A stretch of DNA of 64,000 bases, from positions 124,001 through 188,000 of the forward strand of contig JAEPQH010000003.1 in the NCBI GenBank assembly GCA_017640605.1, in the 5' to 3' direction. The notes under the pieces were generated by a model that searched no databases, had not been told where the DNA came from, and saw only the letters and a program-made list of their open reading frames with translations. Numbering within the stretch: position 1 is the stretch's first letter; each line of letters begins with the position of its first letter. Position numbers and translations under genes: made by a program. The DNA is from Balneolaceae bacterium. GTDB lineage: Bacteria; Bacteroidota; Rhodothermia; Balneolales; Balneolaceae. This document shows positions 25,841-34,753 of this stretch, piece by piece.

Positions 25841-26692
25841 TCAGCACTCAAAAATAATATTATCAATTAGTCTGGTTCTTCCCAGATATACAGCCGTTGC
25901 CAGCACATAGGTTTCTCCCTTGATTAATGTGGCAATCGGCTCCATTCGATTCATAGAGAACGTGCTAAAATAATCATTTTTGAATCCTTTTGCTTCCAGC
26001 TCATTTTGTTTGGCTTTAAATAAGGATTCTGGCTCCAGTTCTCCGGCTTGAATTTCTTCGACACATTCCTGCATTTTCTTAAACAATAATGGTGCCAATG
26101 CTCGCTCTTGTTCACTCAAATAGGCATTTCGGCTGCTTAACGCCAAACCGTCATCTGCCCGTTCGATGGGGGCCATCACCAACTCCAAATCGTGATTAAA
26201 CTCGTTCACCATTTGTTGTATGATCTGAAACTGTTGGTAATCTTTTTGCCCGAAAACGGCAATATCGGGCTGTACAATGTTGAATAGTTTGTTCACCACC
26301 AATGCGATGCCCTGGAAATAGCCCGGACGAGAACCACCGTCCAAGTATTTATTTAATACGTCAATTTCGATGCGGAAAAACTTCTCGCCCGAACCATACA
26401 TAATCTCATCATCCGGAGTGAAAACAGTACCAACGCCTTCTTGTCGGCAAAACTCTAAATCACGTTCCAAAGTACGTGGGTAAGAACCAAAATCTTCATT
26501 CGGACCGAATTGTTCGGGATTTACATAAATCGAAACTACAATGTGATCGGCATGTTTTTTTGCTCTACGGATTAGCGATAAATGCCCATTATGCAAAGCG
26601 CCCATGGTTGGAACAAAGGCTACTTTTTTACCTTCTCGCTGAAGTTGTTTTACAGCGCCCCGAATTTCTGATATGGTTTTATATATGTTCAT
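25841..26692 (-). CDS. panC: Pantoate-beta-alanine ligase (pantothenate synthetase)
   Basis: ATP-dependent joining of pantoate and beta-alanine. FVPTMGALHNGHLSLIRRA carries the HxGH nucleotidyl-transfer motif (HNGH), then VVSIYVNPEQFGPNEDF, FGQKDYQQFQ and ALSSRNAYLS, all family signatures. About 283 residues. ATG at 26692 is preferred over GTG at 26695. First gene of panC-panD; the upstream boundary is a strong terminator. Confidence 0.97.
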   Translation of the reverse strand: MNIYKTISEIRGAVKQLQREGKKVAFVPTMGALHNGHLSLIRRAKKHADHIVVSIYVNPEQFGPNEDFGSYPRTLERDLEFCRQEGVGTVFTPDDEIMYGSGEKFFRIEIDVLNKYLDGGSRPGYFQGIALVVNKLFNIVQPDIAVFGQKDYQQFQIIQQMVNEFNHDLELVMAPIERADDGLALSSRNAYLSEQERALAPLLFKKMQECVEEIQAGELEPESLFKAKQNELEAKGFKNDYFSTFSMNRMEPIATLIKGETYVLATAVYLGRTRLIDNIIFEC

Positions 26693-26699
26693 CACTCAC

Positions 26700-26728
26700 A
26701 AAAAAAGAGACGCTGAGTTTAGCGCCTC
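26700..26728 (-). terminator. Intrinsic terminator between the E2 gene and panC
   Basis: On the minus strand GAGGCGCT-aaactc-AGCGTCTC forms an 8-bp stem (one G-T) followed by seven T. It lies 170 bases downstream of the E2 gene stop and directly before panC, so it separates the two units; panC then must be transcribed from within or after it. Confidence 0.8.
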
Positions 26729-26786
26729 CAATCAATTTTTAAACTACTCTACTTATTACTAGTACAACCAATTTTCCAGACTGTCT

Positions 26787-26868
26787 GCACCAGTGGACGC
26801 TGGCGCTAGTTTATTCGGATATCGAATTTTAATACAATCTTTGTCTAGTTCAAGCGTCCGCTTGGACT
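26787..26868. repeat. Degenerate copy of a REP-like palindromic element
   Basis: Two half-elements: GCACCAGTGGACGCTGGCGCTAG-type arm at 26787-26809 (diverged) and CTAGTTCAAGCGTCCGCTTG at 26845-26864, the latter matching the arm of the elements at 29.5, 30.7 and 31.8 kb. The arms are further apart and in the other order, suggesting a rearranged copy. Confidence 0.65.
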
Positions 26869-26894
26869 AAAGTTAGATACCGGATTAGCTTCCA

Positions 26895-28703
26895 TTAAAC
26901 CGAACGATCGGTGTCGAAATCTTCCAGAATCTGCTTCACTCGATTCACAAAAGCACCACCATGTGCACCGTCAATAATTCGGTGATCGTAGCTCATGCTT
27001 AAATACATCATGTGACGGATCGCAATTACATCACCCTGCGGAGTCTCCATCACCACCGGACGTTTAACAATCGCACCGGTTCCTAAAATGGCCACTTGTG
27101 GCTGACTGATAATCGGAGTTCCCATCAAATTACCAACGCTTCCATAGTTGGTAAGGGTGATGGTTCCGCCTACTAAATCATCCGGGCTTAGTTTTTTGCT
27201 TCGGGCTTTAGCAGCTACTTCGTTCACCGATTCGGCAAGACCAACCAGGTTTTTCTGTTGTGCCTTTTTCATCACGGGAACAATCAAACCACCTTCGCCG
27301 CCGCTACCAAGAGCTACCGCGATACCGAAATTGATATCTTTTTTGATGTGAATTTCATCACCAACTACAGAGCTGTTCATCATTGGATATTCCAGCATTG
27401 CTTTGATGATGGCTTCCACAAACAATGGCGTAAAAGTAAGTTTCACACCGGTTTTCTTCTGGAACTCGTTTTTGTTGGCATTTCTCCAGTTCACCATGTT
27501 GGTCACATCCACTTCGGCAAACGTAGTAACGTGTGCAGAAGTCTGCTTCGATTCCACCATGTGCTTCGCAATCATTTTGCGCATGCGATCCATTTTCACA
27601 ATCTCAACATCACCGGTAGGTGTTTTGGATACATCCAACTGCCCGGCCGAAATCGCTTCTTTGTCTTTTGGAGCGTCTGATTTCGGTTGTGGTTTCGTCA
27701 TGGTTGAAGTCGAACCGGTGGATTTCGTTTTTTCTTCCGCTCGATTTTCAACGTAATTGAGAATATCCTTTTTAGAAACGCGCCCGCCTTGCCCTGTTCC
27801 TTCGATGCTTTCCAATTCCTGCACCGTAATGCCCTCTTCTTTGGCAATCGATCGGACAAGTGGCGAGAAAAACTTCCCGTCTGAACTGGTTCTTGGGATT
27901 CCATCTTCCCCATTCGGCGAGCTTCCGCCCGACATCAACTGCTCGGGTGTCATTTGAGCGATGTCTTCTTTGGTCATTCCCGAAGATTTATCAGAATCAG
28001 ACTCCGACTTCTTTTCTTCTTTTTTTGGAGCAGATTTTGATGACGATTTCTTCTTCGATCCACCACTTCCGGTAGAAATAATGGCAATGGTTTGACCCAC
28101 TTCGATGGTTTCATCAGCTTGGGCCATGATTTCAACCAAGGTTCCTTTGGCTGGTGATGGCACTTCGCTATCCACTTTGTCGGTAGAAATCTCAAGCAGC
28201 GTCTCGTCTTCTTCTACAGAATCGCCCACTTCCTTGCTCCATTCAATTACAGTGGCTTCCACCACCGATTCGCCCATTTGCGGCATCACCACTTCGATGC
28301 GTTCGCCGTCGTCATCACCTTCATCAACTTCTTCTTCATCATCGGCAGACTCGCTTTCTTCTTCTGTGCTTTCGGTTTCTGTTGATTCTTCCTCGGCTTC
28401 GGGCTCTTCTTCTTTTTCTTCGGATGCAGACTCACTACTTCCTGCATCACCTGCAGCATCGGCGTCGGTTTCAATAATGGCAATGGGTTTTCCCACTTCG
28501 ATGGTATCGCCTTCTTCCACCAGAATTTCCACGAGCGTTCCTGCTTCGGGGGAAGGCACCTCGCTATCTACCTTATCGGTTGCAATTTCGAGGAGGGTTT
28601 CATCAACCTCAACGGTGTCGCCTACACTTTTGCTCCATTCGATAACGGTTCCTTCCATTACCGACTCTCCCATCTGGGGCATCACCACTTCTACCTTTGC
28701 CAT
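26895..28703 (-). CDS. 2-oxo acid dehydrogenase E2 subunit (dihydrolipoamide acyltransferase), two lipoyl domains
   Basis: 602 residues. Two lipoyl domains at about 1-76 and 136-212, each with the lipoylated Lys in TDKVDSEVPSP; an acidic Glu-rich linker between; a peripheral-subunit-binding domain near 283-320 (FFSPLVRSIAKEEGI, GTGQGGRVSKKDIL) and a catalytic acyltransferase domain from about 375 ending with SYDHRIIDGA, which holds the active His-x3-Asp. The family includes OdhB/SucB, branched-chain and pyruvate E2s; I cannot choose. No E1 or E3 gene is adjacent. No internal stop or frameshift. Confidence 0.93.
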   Translation of the reverse strand: MAKVEVVMPQMGESVMEGTVIEWSKSVGDTVEVDETLLEIATDKVDSEVPSPEAGTLVEILVEEGDTIEVGKPIAIIETDADAAGDAGSSESASEEKEEEPEAEEESTETESTEEESESADDEEEVDEGDDDGERIEVVMPQMGESVVEATVIEWSKEVGDSVEEDETLLEISTDKVDSEVPSPAKGTLVEIMAQADETIEVGQTIAIISTGSGGSKKKSSSKSAPKKEEKKSESDSDKSSGMTKEDIAQMTPEQLMSGGSSPNGEDGIPRTSSDGKFFSPLVRSIAKEEGITVQELESIEGTGQGGRVSKKDILNYVENRAEEKTKSTGSTSTMTKPQPKSDAPKDKEAISAGQLDVSKTPTGDVEIVKMDRMRKMIAKHMVESKQTSAHVTTFAEVDVTNMVNWRNANKNEFQKKTGVKLTFTPLFVEAIIKAMLEYPMMNSSVVGDEIHIKKDINFGIAVALGSGGEGGLIVPVMKKAQQKNLVGLAESVNEVAAKARSKKLSPDDLVGGTITLTNYGSVGNLMGTPIISQPQVAILGTGAIVKRPVVMETPQGDVIAIRHMMYLSMSYDHRIIDGAHGGAFVNRVKQILEDFDTDRSV

Positions 28704-28903
28704 AAAAATGTTTGTTTTTTAGCGCCTCAACGGCATTTTTTATTCGAATAAACAGGGGCGTAAAGTTCCGTATAATTCTGATTAGTTCAAAATCACGTTC
28801 TTTCACAAATCTTTAGAAAAAGCGCTTTTTTTAACATCAAAAAACCGTTTGAATTATTTTCAAAATCTCAGACTTTTTCAATTTCATATCCGTTGAAATC
28901 TCC

Positions 28904-29464
28904 ATGAAAACTAGCCTACACCTTATCCTATTTGTGCTTTTGAGTGCTCCAACTTTTGCTCAACCCTCACTTTCCGTGGAATCACAAATCTACCCAGCCG
29001 GATCTATTCATTCGCTTCGATTAGATCTGCCAATCTTAGCTTCGGTTAATGCCTTTGCCCGAACTGGTTTGAATGTTACCGATCGAAGAGATTGGGGAGA
29101 TCAGGATCGTGAAGAAGGGCAAGGTTACGGTTTTGGCGCCGGCGTTGAATTCTCAAATTCAAATTACGATCGAATATCGCTGCTTATCCGCACTGATTTA
29201 TGGTTTCTGGACATCAACTGGACCAATTTCGATACCGTTTGTCCAATTGTACCGCCTTGTTTCGAAAATCGCTTTGATGGGGCTACAAAAGTAACCGTGC
29301 TACAGCCAACGATAGGGTTTGCATATCAAATCCCACTAACAGGTTCTTTCTTTTTGAAACCCTCGGTAAATCTAGGTTATGAAATCAATATTAAAACCGA
29401 AGGTGAACCGGTAGGTGAAGGAGCGATTTTATTGGGTGGATTGCAGGTTGGATTTCGTTTTTGA
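28904..29464 (+). CDS. Small outer-membrane beta-barrel protein
   Basis: 186 residues with a signal peptide (MKTSLHLILFVLLSAPTFAQ) followed by alternating polar/hydrophobic strands with aromatic girdles (YGFGAGVEFSNSNYDRISLL; LKPSVNLGYEIN) and a C-terminal Phe (VGFRF), the usual end of outer-membrane barrels. No named family. Stands alone, divergent from the E2 gene across about 200 bases. Function unknown. Confidence 0.72.
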   Translation: MKTSLHLILFVLLSAPTFAQPSLSVESQIYPAGSIHSLRLDLPILASVNAFARTGLNVTDRRDWGDQDREEGQGYGFGAGVEFSNSNYDRISLLIRTDLWFLDINWTNFDTVCPIVPPCFENRFDGATKVTVLQPTIGFAYQIPLTGSFFLKPSVNLGYEINIKTEGEPVGEGAILLGGLQVGFRF

Positions 29465-29502
29465 TCTGTAGGCATGTGACTATTTGACTCTTCGCATTAT
29501 AG

Positions 29503-29557
29503 GGCAAGCGTTCGCTAGTGTGATATTCTGATCGGTCCAAGCGGACGATTGTACTAG
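29503..29557 (+). repeat. REP-like palindromic element, copy 1
   Basis: Diverged copy of the 59-bp element (CAAGCG...CGCT arm, spacer GTGTGATATTCTGATC, CCAAGCGGACG arm, TACTAG end). It precedes the first TolB-like lipoprotein gene, and the following bases (TTGGCAGTTGATAACGC) are shared with copy 2. Confidence 0.75.
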
Positions 29558-29603
29558 AAATTGGCAGTTGATAACGCTGCATTCGTAACTAAAATTTTTC
29601 CGA

Positions 29604-29619
29604 ATAATATTCATATTAT
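29604..29619 (+). promoter_or_regulatory. Palindrome in the leader of lipoprotein gene 1
   Basis: ATAATAT and ATATTAT face each other across TC, a perfect 7-bp inverted repeat 40 bases before the ATG, repeated identically before the paralogue at 30843. Operator or promoter role is inference. Confidence 0.35.
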
Positions 29620-29658
29620 CATATCGTTACACCTACTGACAAACCAATTTTAGGGCAT

Positions 29659-30612
29659 ATGATTCGGGTACTTTTATTTATTGCAGCCGCTCTCACACTT
29701 TTTTCCTGCGATATCGTAAATATTTTTGGTAGCGATTCGGATAATATTTTGTTGTTTTCAGCCCACTACACTGAAAACGAACCAGCCCAACTGTACCTTT
29801 TTAATGTTAGAACCCAAGCTCTTATCAGAGTGACAAATGAAAAATACGGCGTTCGATTTTTTGATTGGAGTAATGAGGCTAATCGAATTGTCTATGAGAC
29901 GAATGAAAATCAGAGCTATTCACCCATTTTAAAAACCGTTCACATTGATGGAAGTTATCCCACAATTTTGAGGAATGAAGATGGTAAAAAAATTAAAGGT
30001 AGCTTTGCAAATTGGAGTCCAGATGGTAAAAGAATTGTATACCAAGTTCGAGCGAAAATAGAAGGAGAATTTGCAGGTCAACTTTACACCTACACCATTA
30101 AACATCAAAAAAAGACTCGAATTACAAAAAACCTGTTTAATAACTCTCTGCCGGTTTGGTCTAAAGCAGGAGATAAAATTTATTATAACTCTGATCGAAA
30201 TTCTAAACGCAATTTATTTTCAATCGATGTAGATGGGACGAATGAAACTCAGCTAACTGATTTTGAAAACGCTTCACTTTTTAGACATTTTAGTTCAAAG
30301 AATTCCCAATTTATTTATTCGCATCGTGATAGTTCAATATATAGTTCAAATCCGTGGAATACATATTTACTCGACTTACACACAGGAAATAGTGAACTCA
30401 TTGATGTTGATAACATACCAAGCGAGAATAACTTTAATTTCCGCATCATTTCGACGACAGAAGATCCAAACACATTAATAGTTTCAAAAACACACCCATG
30501 GGTTATGAGTCACGGCGCAACGTTATTTTTCTGGAATTACAGAACCGGTGAGCTCACAAAATTATTAAATGCTCCTAGAATAGTGAATGCTAAGGCCATT
30601 GATATTGATTAA
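29659..30612 (+). CDS. TolB-like (PD40) lipoprotein, paralogue 1
   Basis: 317 residues with a lipoprotein signal peptide ending LTLFSCD (lipobox LFSC near residue 17). The mature part has WD40-like/TolB beta-propeller blades: FDWSNEANRIVYET, FANWSPDGKRIVYQV, PVWSKAGDKIYYNSDRN. It resembles periplasmic propeller domains that bind partners. A closely related gene follows at 30843 with the same signal sequence and a diverged body. AGGG precedes the ATG. Function unknown. Confidence 0.8.
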   Translation: MIRVLLFIAAALTLFSCDIVNIFGSDSDNILLFSAHYTENEPAQLYLFNVRTQALIRVTNEKYGVRFFDWSNEANRIVYETNENQSYSPILKTVHIDGSYPTILRNEDGKKIKGSFANWSPDGKRIVYQVRAKIEGEFAGQLYTYTIKHQKKTRITKNLFNNSLPVWSKAGDKIYYNSDRNSKRNLFSIDVDGTNETQLTDFENASLFRHFSSKNSQFIYSHRDSSIYSSNPWNTYLLDLHTGNSELIDVDNIPSENNFNFRIISTTEDPNTLIVSKTHPWVMSHGATLFFWNYRTGELTKLLNAPRIVNAKAIDID

Positions 30613-30682
30613 AAGCGACTATTTGTGAATTACAAGGTTGTCGTCATTCCGGGTAAGACCCTGAATCTGACTCGAACCCAAT

Positions 30683-30741
30683 CTAGCGCAAGCGTCCGCT
30701 TGTGCGATATTCTGGTCGGTCCAAACGGACGCTTGAACTAG
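30683..30741 (+). repeat. REP-like palindromic element, copy 2
   Basis: 59 bp starting and ending in CTAG. Two arms (CTAGCGCAAGCGTCCGCTTG and the reverse complement-like CAAACGGACGCTTGAACTAG) flank a 15-base spacer; each arm contains the palindrome CAAGCG-NN-CGCTTG. It differs from copy 3 at three positions. Lies between the two lipoprotein genes. Confidence 0.85.
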
Positions 30742-30787
30742 AAATGGGCAGTTGATAACGCAGCCTACAAAACTAGAATCTTTCCGA

Positions 30788-30803
30788 ATAATATTCATAT
30801 TAT
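30788..30803 (+). promoter_or_regulatory. Palindrome in the leader of lipoprotein gene 2
   Basis: Exact copy of the ATAATAT-TC-ATATTAT palindrome found 40 bases before paralogue 1; the whole segment from here through the signal peptide is almost identical. Confidence 0.35.
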
Positions 30804-30842
30804 CATATCGTTACACCTACCGACAAACCAATTTTAGGGCAT

Positions 30843-31799
30843 ATGATTCGGGTACTTTTATTCATTACAGCCGCTCTCACACTTTTTTCCTGCGATATCG
30901 TAAATATTTTTGGTAGCGATTCGGATAATATTTTACTCTTTACCGGAAGATTTTCTGAAGATGATCATTATCAAATCTATATCTACAACGCTCAAAGCGG
31001 AGCCATTGATAAGCTAACCAACGAAAAGCAAGGGGTTAGTTTTTTTGATTGGAGTAATAAATCGAAGCGAATCGTTTATCATACTGCCTCTAACGATCAT
31101 AACACTCGTTATCTAAAAACTATTTCGATTAATGGAGACTTTTCTAAAACACTAAAAAATAATGATGGGGACCTCATTTATGGAAGTTATCCTCATTGGA
31201 GCCCCGATGGGAATTCAATTACGTATCAATCAGGCCCGGGTGTCTACCACGGTTATATATCGAAAGATGAGATCTTCATGTATAATCTAAAAAGAAAATC
31301 CGAAACAAAGCTGACTGACAACTTTTACTGGGACTTTTTCCCGATTTGGAACTCCAGCGGAGAGAAGGTGTATTTCAATTCAGATAGGGAGGGTGCATTC
31401 AATCTGTACTCTGTTGATATTAATACTAAGGAAGAAGAAAAAATCACCTCTGAACAACTAGCTTTCGGATTTCGATGGTTCGATAAACCTCAAAATCTTA
31501 TTATTTATGATAGCAGAGATAGCTTAATAAATGGCACTGATCGTTGGGTAAATCGCTTAGTCGATCTAAATTCAATGCAAAGCTATAAAGTGCCATTTGC
31601 CCCACATCAAGAAAAGCCAAATTTCGATTATAGAATCCTCGATTATATCGACCCTACTACAGTATTACTGGTTGAACGACATAAATGGAACGATGAACAT
31701 GGTTCCACATTATATTTTTGGGATACCGAAAGTGGCGAACTTTCCACAATTCTTAACGCATCATTTATTGGTATGGCTAAAGAAATTGACCTGAAATAA
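30843..31799 (+). CDS. TolB-like (PD40) lipoprotein, paralogue 2
   Basis: 318 residues. The first 33 residues differ from paralogue 1 at a single position (lipobox LFSC included), and the leader upstream is also nearly the same. After residue 33 the two proteins diverge strongly but keep the propeller blades: FFDWSNKSKRIVYHTASN, PHWSPDGNSITYQ, PIWNSSGEKVYFNSDRE. Size and fold are shared, so the pair arose by duplication followed by divergence (or by conversion of the leader). Framed by REP-like elements on both sides. Function unknown. Confidence 0.8.
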   Translation: MIRVLLFITAALTLFSCDIVNIFGSDSDNILLFTGRFSEDDHYQIYIYNAQSGAIDKLTNEKQGVSFFDWSNKSKRIVYHTASNDHNTRYLKTISINGDFSKTLKNNDGDLIYGSYPHWSPDGNSITYQSGPGVYHGYISKDEIFMYNLKRKSETKLTDNFYWDFFPIWNSSGEKVYFNSDREGAFNLYSVDINTKEEEKITSEQLAFGFRWFDKPQNLIIYDSRDSLINGTDRWVNRLVDLNSMQSYKVPFAPHQEKPNFDYRILDYIDPTTVLLVERHKWNDEHGSTLYFWDTESGELSTILNASFIGMAKEIDLK

Positions 31800-31805
31800 C
31801 CCAAT

Positions 31806-31864
31806 CTAGCGCAAGCGTCCGCTTGTGCGATATTCTGATTGGTCCAAGCGGACGCTTGAACTAG
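31806..31864 (+). repeat. REP-like palindromic element, copy 3
   Basis: 59 bp, CTAG at both ends, same two palindromic arms as copy 2. Follows paralogue 2 by 6 bases and could act as a transcription-stop or processing hairpin. Confidence 0.85.
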
Positions 31865-31967
31865 AAATGTCATTTCAAAATGTGACAATTCGTGAATCGT
31901 CTCTACGGTAGCCGTACCAATGCGTCCCTACCTTGTGCCTTTGTCCCTCTGCTCCTTTGTCCCTTTC

Positions 31968-34139
31968 CTACTTCTGACTAGCCACATAATACAACTGCAT
32001 AATGCGCAGCTCGTCGTAGCCAATTTGCTTCTTACATTCATCATATACAAACCGAAGCATTTCATGTCCGCGTTTTTTGAAGGCTTTGAGTACCTGATCA
32101 CGTTGGCGATCGGAAAGATTAGACGCTTGGAGTAATCCTTCCAGGCGAAGATCGTTGCCTTCTTCCAGAAACTTCTTTAGGTGACTTAAAATGCTTACTT
32201 CTTTCACACCGTGTTCTTCGGCCAGTAGTTTGATTGACTTTCCTTCGTTAAATCCATGACCCACCTGCTCGTGCTTTTCACCGGTTTTAACTTCGCGCAC
32301 TTTCTTGATCAGTGTTTTCTGCCGCTCTACAATATCATGGTTTTTCGAGTAGGTTTTAATGATGCCAATAAACGCATCTCCAAACTTGCCCTTTTTTACC
32401 GAACCAACGCCGTAAATAGCATCGAGCGAGTCTTTGCTTTGCGGATAGTAATAGGCCATTTCAATAAGTGTAGTATCCGGAAAGATCGCATAAGGAGGAA
32501 CGTCGTCGGCATCAGCCAGTTCTTTTCGTTTCTCGCGAAGCAGCTCAAATAGCTCCACATTATATTGATTTTCAATCTCGCTGGAAGTTCGAACTACGTC
32601 ATCTTCAGCCGTTTGTACATCGGTGCGATCTAAAATTCCATACACATTTTCTTTGCCGCTGAGTACGGCCATGGCTTTGTCTTCTACCTCCAACACACCA
32701 AAAGTTCCTCGTTTCAGGAAACGCTGACGCATCAGCAAGCGATATAACTGTTCCCATTGCTTTTTCGACCACTCCAAACCGGAACCGTAGTGCTCTACTT
32801 TGTCATGTTCGTTTTCGAGCACTTTCTGGTTTTTCGATCCGCGTAGTACATCAATAACTTGTCCTGCTCCGTATTCTTCTTCCAACTCAAGCACGCAGTT
32901 CAAAAACTTCTGCGCTTGTAGCGTCAAATCTTCCACATCCTCTTCTACCGAAAGATCATTGTCGCACATTTCGCACGGGTCTTTGGTATAGTCTTCGCCG
33001 AAATAATCGAGCAGTGGCTTGCGGCGACATCCTGTAAATTCCAGGAATTTCAACAACTTTTCGAGATGGCGTTCCGCTACCGTTTTCTCGGTTCCTTTCT
33101 TTTGGTTGATGAAGTACTTGATCTTTTGGGTATCCGCATAGCTGAATAAAAGCACACAATCGGCACGCAATCCATCACGACCGGCACGACCAATTTGCTG
33201 ATAATACGATTCGATATTCTGCGGCATATCGTAATGCACCACATAGCGAACGTTTGGTTTGTTGATCCCCATACCAAAAGCAATGGTGGCCACTATAATG
33301 CGGGCATCATCCCGAATAAACGCCCGTTGATTAATCGCTCTTTCTCTAGCCATCAATCCGGCATGATACGGCTTCGCATCGTAGCCTTCTTCAACCAATA
33401 GTTCGGTGAGTTCATCAACTTGCCGACGCGAAAAACAGTAGATAATACCCGATTGCTTTTTTCGGGTGTAGAGGAAATCGAGAATCTGATTTTCAGGATC
33501 TTTTTTGTCTACGATTTTCAAAAACAGATTCGGTCGATCAAAGCTCGATACAAAAGATTCGGACTCATCAAATTCCAATGTTCGTTTGATATCGCGCTGA
33601 ACACGTGGCGTTGCCGTTGCGGTAAGTGCTACACAAACCGCATCCGGAAAATCTTTTCTAACGCTTGCCAATTGCCGATATTCCGGCCGGAAATCATGCC
33701 CCCATTCCGAAATACAGTGCGCCTCATCAATGGTAAAACAATCCACTTTGATGTTTTTCAGAATCTCTTTAGTGCGATCCATCATCAGCGTTTCGGGTGC
33801 TACGTAGAGTAGCTTAACTTCGCCATTCAGGATTTTTTTTACGTTGTACTCGTAGGCTTCCGGTCTAAGTGATGAATTCAGATACACCGATGGAATATCA
33901 TATTCCCGAAGTTGCTCCACCTGATCTTTCATCAACGAAATAAGCGGTGAAATTACGATGGTCATTCCGTCAAAAATCATGGCAGGAATTTGGTAACACA
34001 ACGATTTACCGCCACCGGTGGGCATAATTACTAATGCATCTTTTTTGTTTAGTACTTGGGTAATGGCTGCCTCTTGTTGCAGGCGAAATTCGTCGTACCC
34101 AAAGGTGTTCTTCAGGATGCTTTTAGCTTGTTCAATCAT
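31968..34139 (-). CDS. recQ: ATP-dependent DNA helicase RecQ
   Basis: 723 residues, 3'-5' helicase of recombination and repair. Motif I MPTGGGKSLCYQIPA near residue 40, motif II TIDEAHCISEWGHDFRPEY, motif VI region QQIGRAGRDG, zinc-binding cysteines (CRR...CEMCDND), an HRDC-like segment (PPYAIFPDTTLIEM) and a C-terminal helix-turn-helix stretch (SIKLLAEEHGVKEVSILSHL). The length is that of RecQ forms with the extra C-terminal module. Stands alone. Confidence 0.96.
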   Translation of the reverse strand: MIEQAKSILKNTFGYDEFRLQQEAAITQVLNKKDALVIMPTGGGKSLCYQIPAMIFDGMTIVISPLISLMKDQVEQLREYDIPSVYLNSSLRPEAYEYNVKKILNGEVKLLYVAPETLMMDRTKEILKNIKVDCFTIDEAHCISEWGHDFRPEYRQLASVRKDFPDAVCVALTATATPRVQRDIKRTLEFDESESFVSSFDRPNLFLKIVDKKDPENQILDFLYTRKKQSGIIYCFSRRQVDELTELLVEEGYDAKPYHAGLMARERAINQRAFIRDDARIIVATIAFGMGINKPNVRYVVHYDMPQNIESYYQQIGRAGRDGLRADCVLLFSYADTQKIKYFINQKKGTEKTVAERHLEKLLKFLEFTGCRRKPLLDYFGEDYTKDPCEMCDNDLSVEEDVEDLTLQAQKFLNCVLELEEEYGAGQVIDVLRGSKNQKVLENEHDKVEHYGSGLEWSKKQWEQLYRLLMRQRFLKRGTFGVLEVEDKAMAVLSGKENVYGILDRTDVQTAEDDVVRTSSEIENQYNVELFELLREKRKELADADDVPPYAIFPDTTLIEMAYYYPQSKDSLDAIYGVGSVKKGKFGDAFIGIIKTYSKNHDIVERQKTLIKKVREVKTGEKHEQVGHGFNEGKSIKLLAEEHGVKEVSILSHLKKFLEEGNDLRLEGLLQASNLSDRQRDQVLKAFKKRGHEMLRFVYDECKKQIGYDELRIMQLYYVASQK

Positions 34140-34291
34140 GGAGTGAGTGAGTCTCTGTGTGCATTCTTTTTAATTTGATGAATGCATTTTCGTGATTTTA
34201 ATTTTGATGAAAATAACAGATCAAATATACTGAGAATATTCGGCTAAGAATACCGCCGAAAAAAGTCTGTTCATCTTACCATTACACTATT

Positions 34292-34753
34292 ATGAAATAC
34301 AAGAGTATTTTTTTAACCAAGTCGATTTTAACCGCTTTTATTTTGATGCTTCATGTTGGCTGCACCATGAAATTAGTTGAAGATCAATCGGCTGAGGTAT
34401 CCGGGGCCATCATCAAAGTGGCGAAAACAACCGATGCCTTTCTATTAAATATTTCGGTTACCAGTTCAAGTGTGGATGGATCGCGAGCATTCGACAATTA
34501 TGCCGGTGGATATGCCGCCATCGAAAATGAATTGATCAGCTTAGGGCTTCAGAATCAGGTTCGCCCGATTAATAAATATGCCTTCGAAATTGCTGAAATT
34601 GCACTGAATAAATGGTTAGAATTTGCTGCCAAACATGAGCAAAACGACATCATAAGCGATACTTCGATTAATGAGATGAGAGTTACCATGCAGGATATTT
34701 TCCGCGCCATGCTGATTGAGGATGAAGGCGAGCGGTATTTGATGATTGAGTAG
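34292..34753 (+). CDS. Uncharacterised lipoprotein
   Basis: 153 residues with a lipoprotein signal (LTAFILMLHVGCT, lipobox HVGC near residue 24). The rest is largely helical and acidic (VSGAIIKVAKTTDAFLLNIS; LNKWLEFAAKHEQNDI). No family recognised. Divergent from recQ across about 150 bases. Its downstream region is full of repeat fragments. Confidence 0.65.
   Translation: MKYKSIFLTKSILTAFILMLHVGCTMKLVEDQSAEVSGAIIKVAKTTDAFLLNISVTSSSVDGSRAFDNYAGGYAAIENELISLGLQNQVRPINKYAFEIAEIALNKWLEFAAKHEQNDIISDTSINEMRVTMQDIFRAMLIEDEGERYLMIE

Noticed and set aside
28105-28722. 205-codon plus-strand open frame opposite the E2 gene
   Set aside because: Ser/Thr-rich low-complexity translation that mirrors the Glu/Asp-rich linker of the well-supported E2 gene on the other strand.
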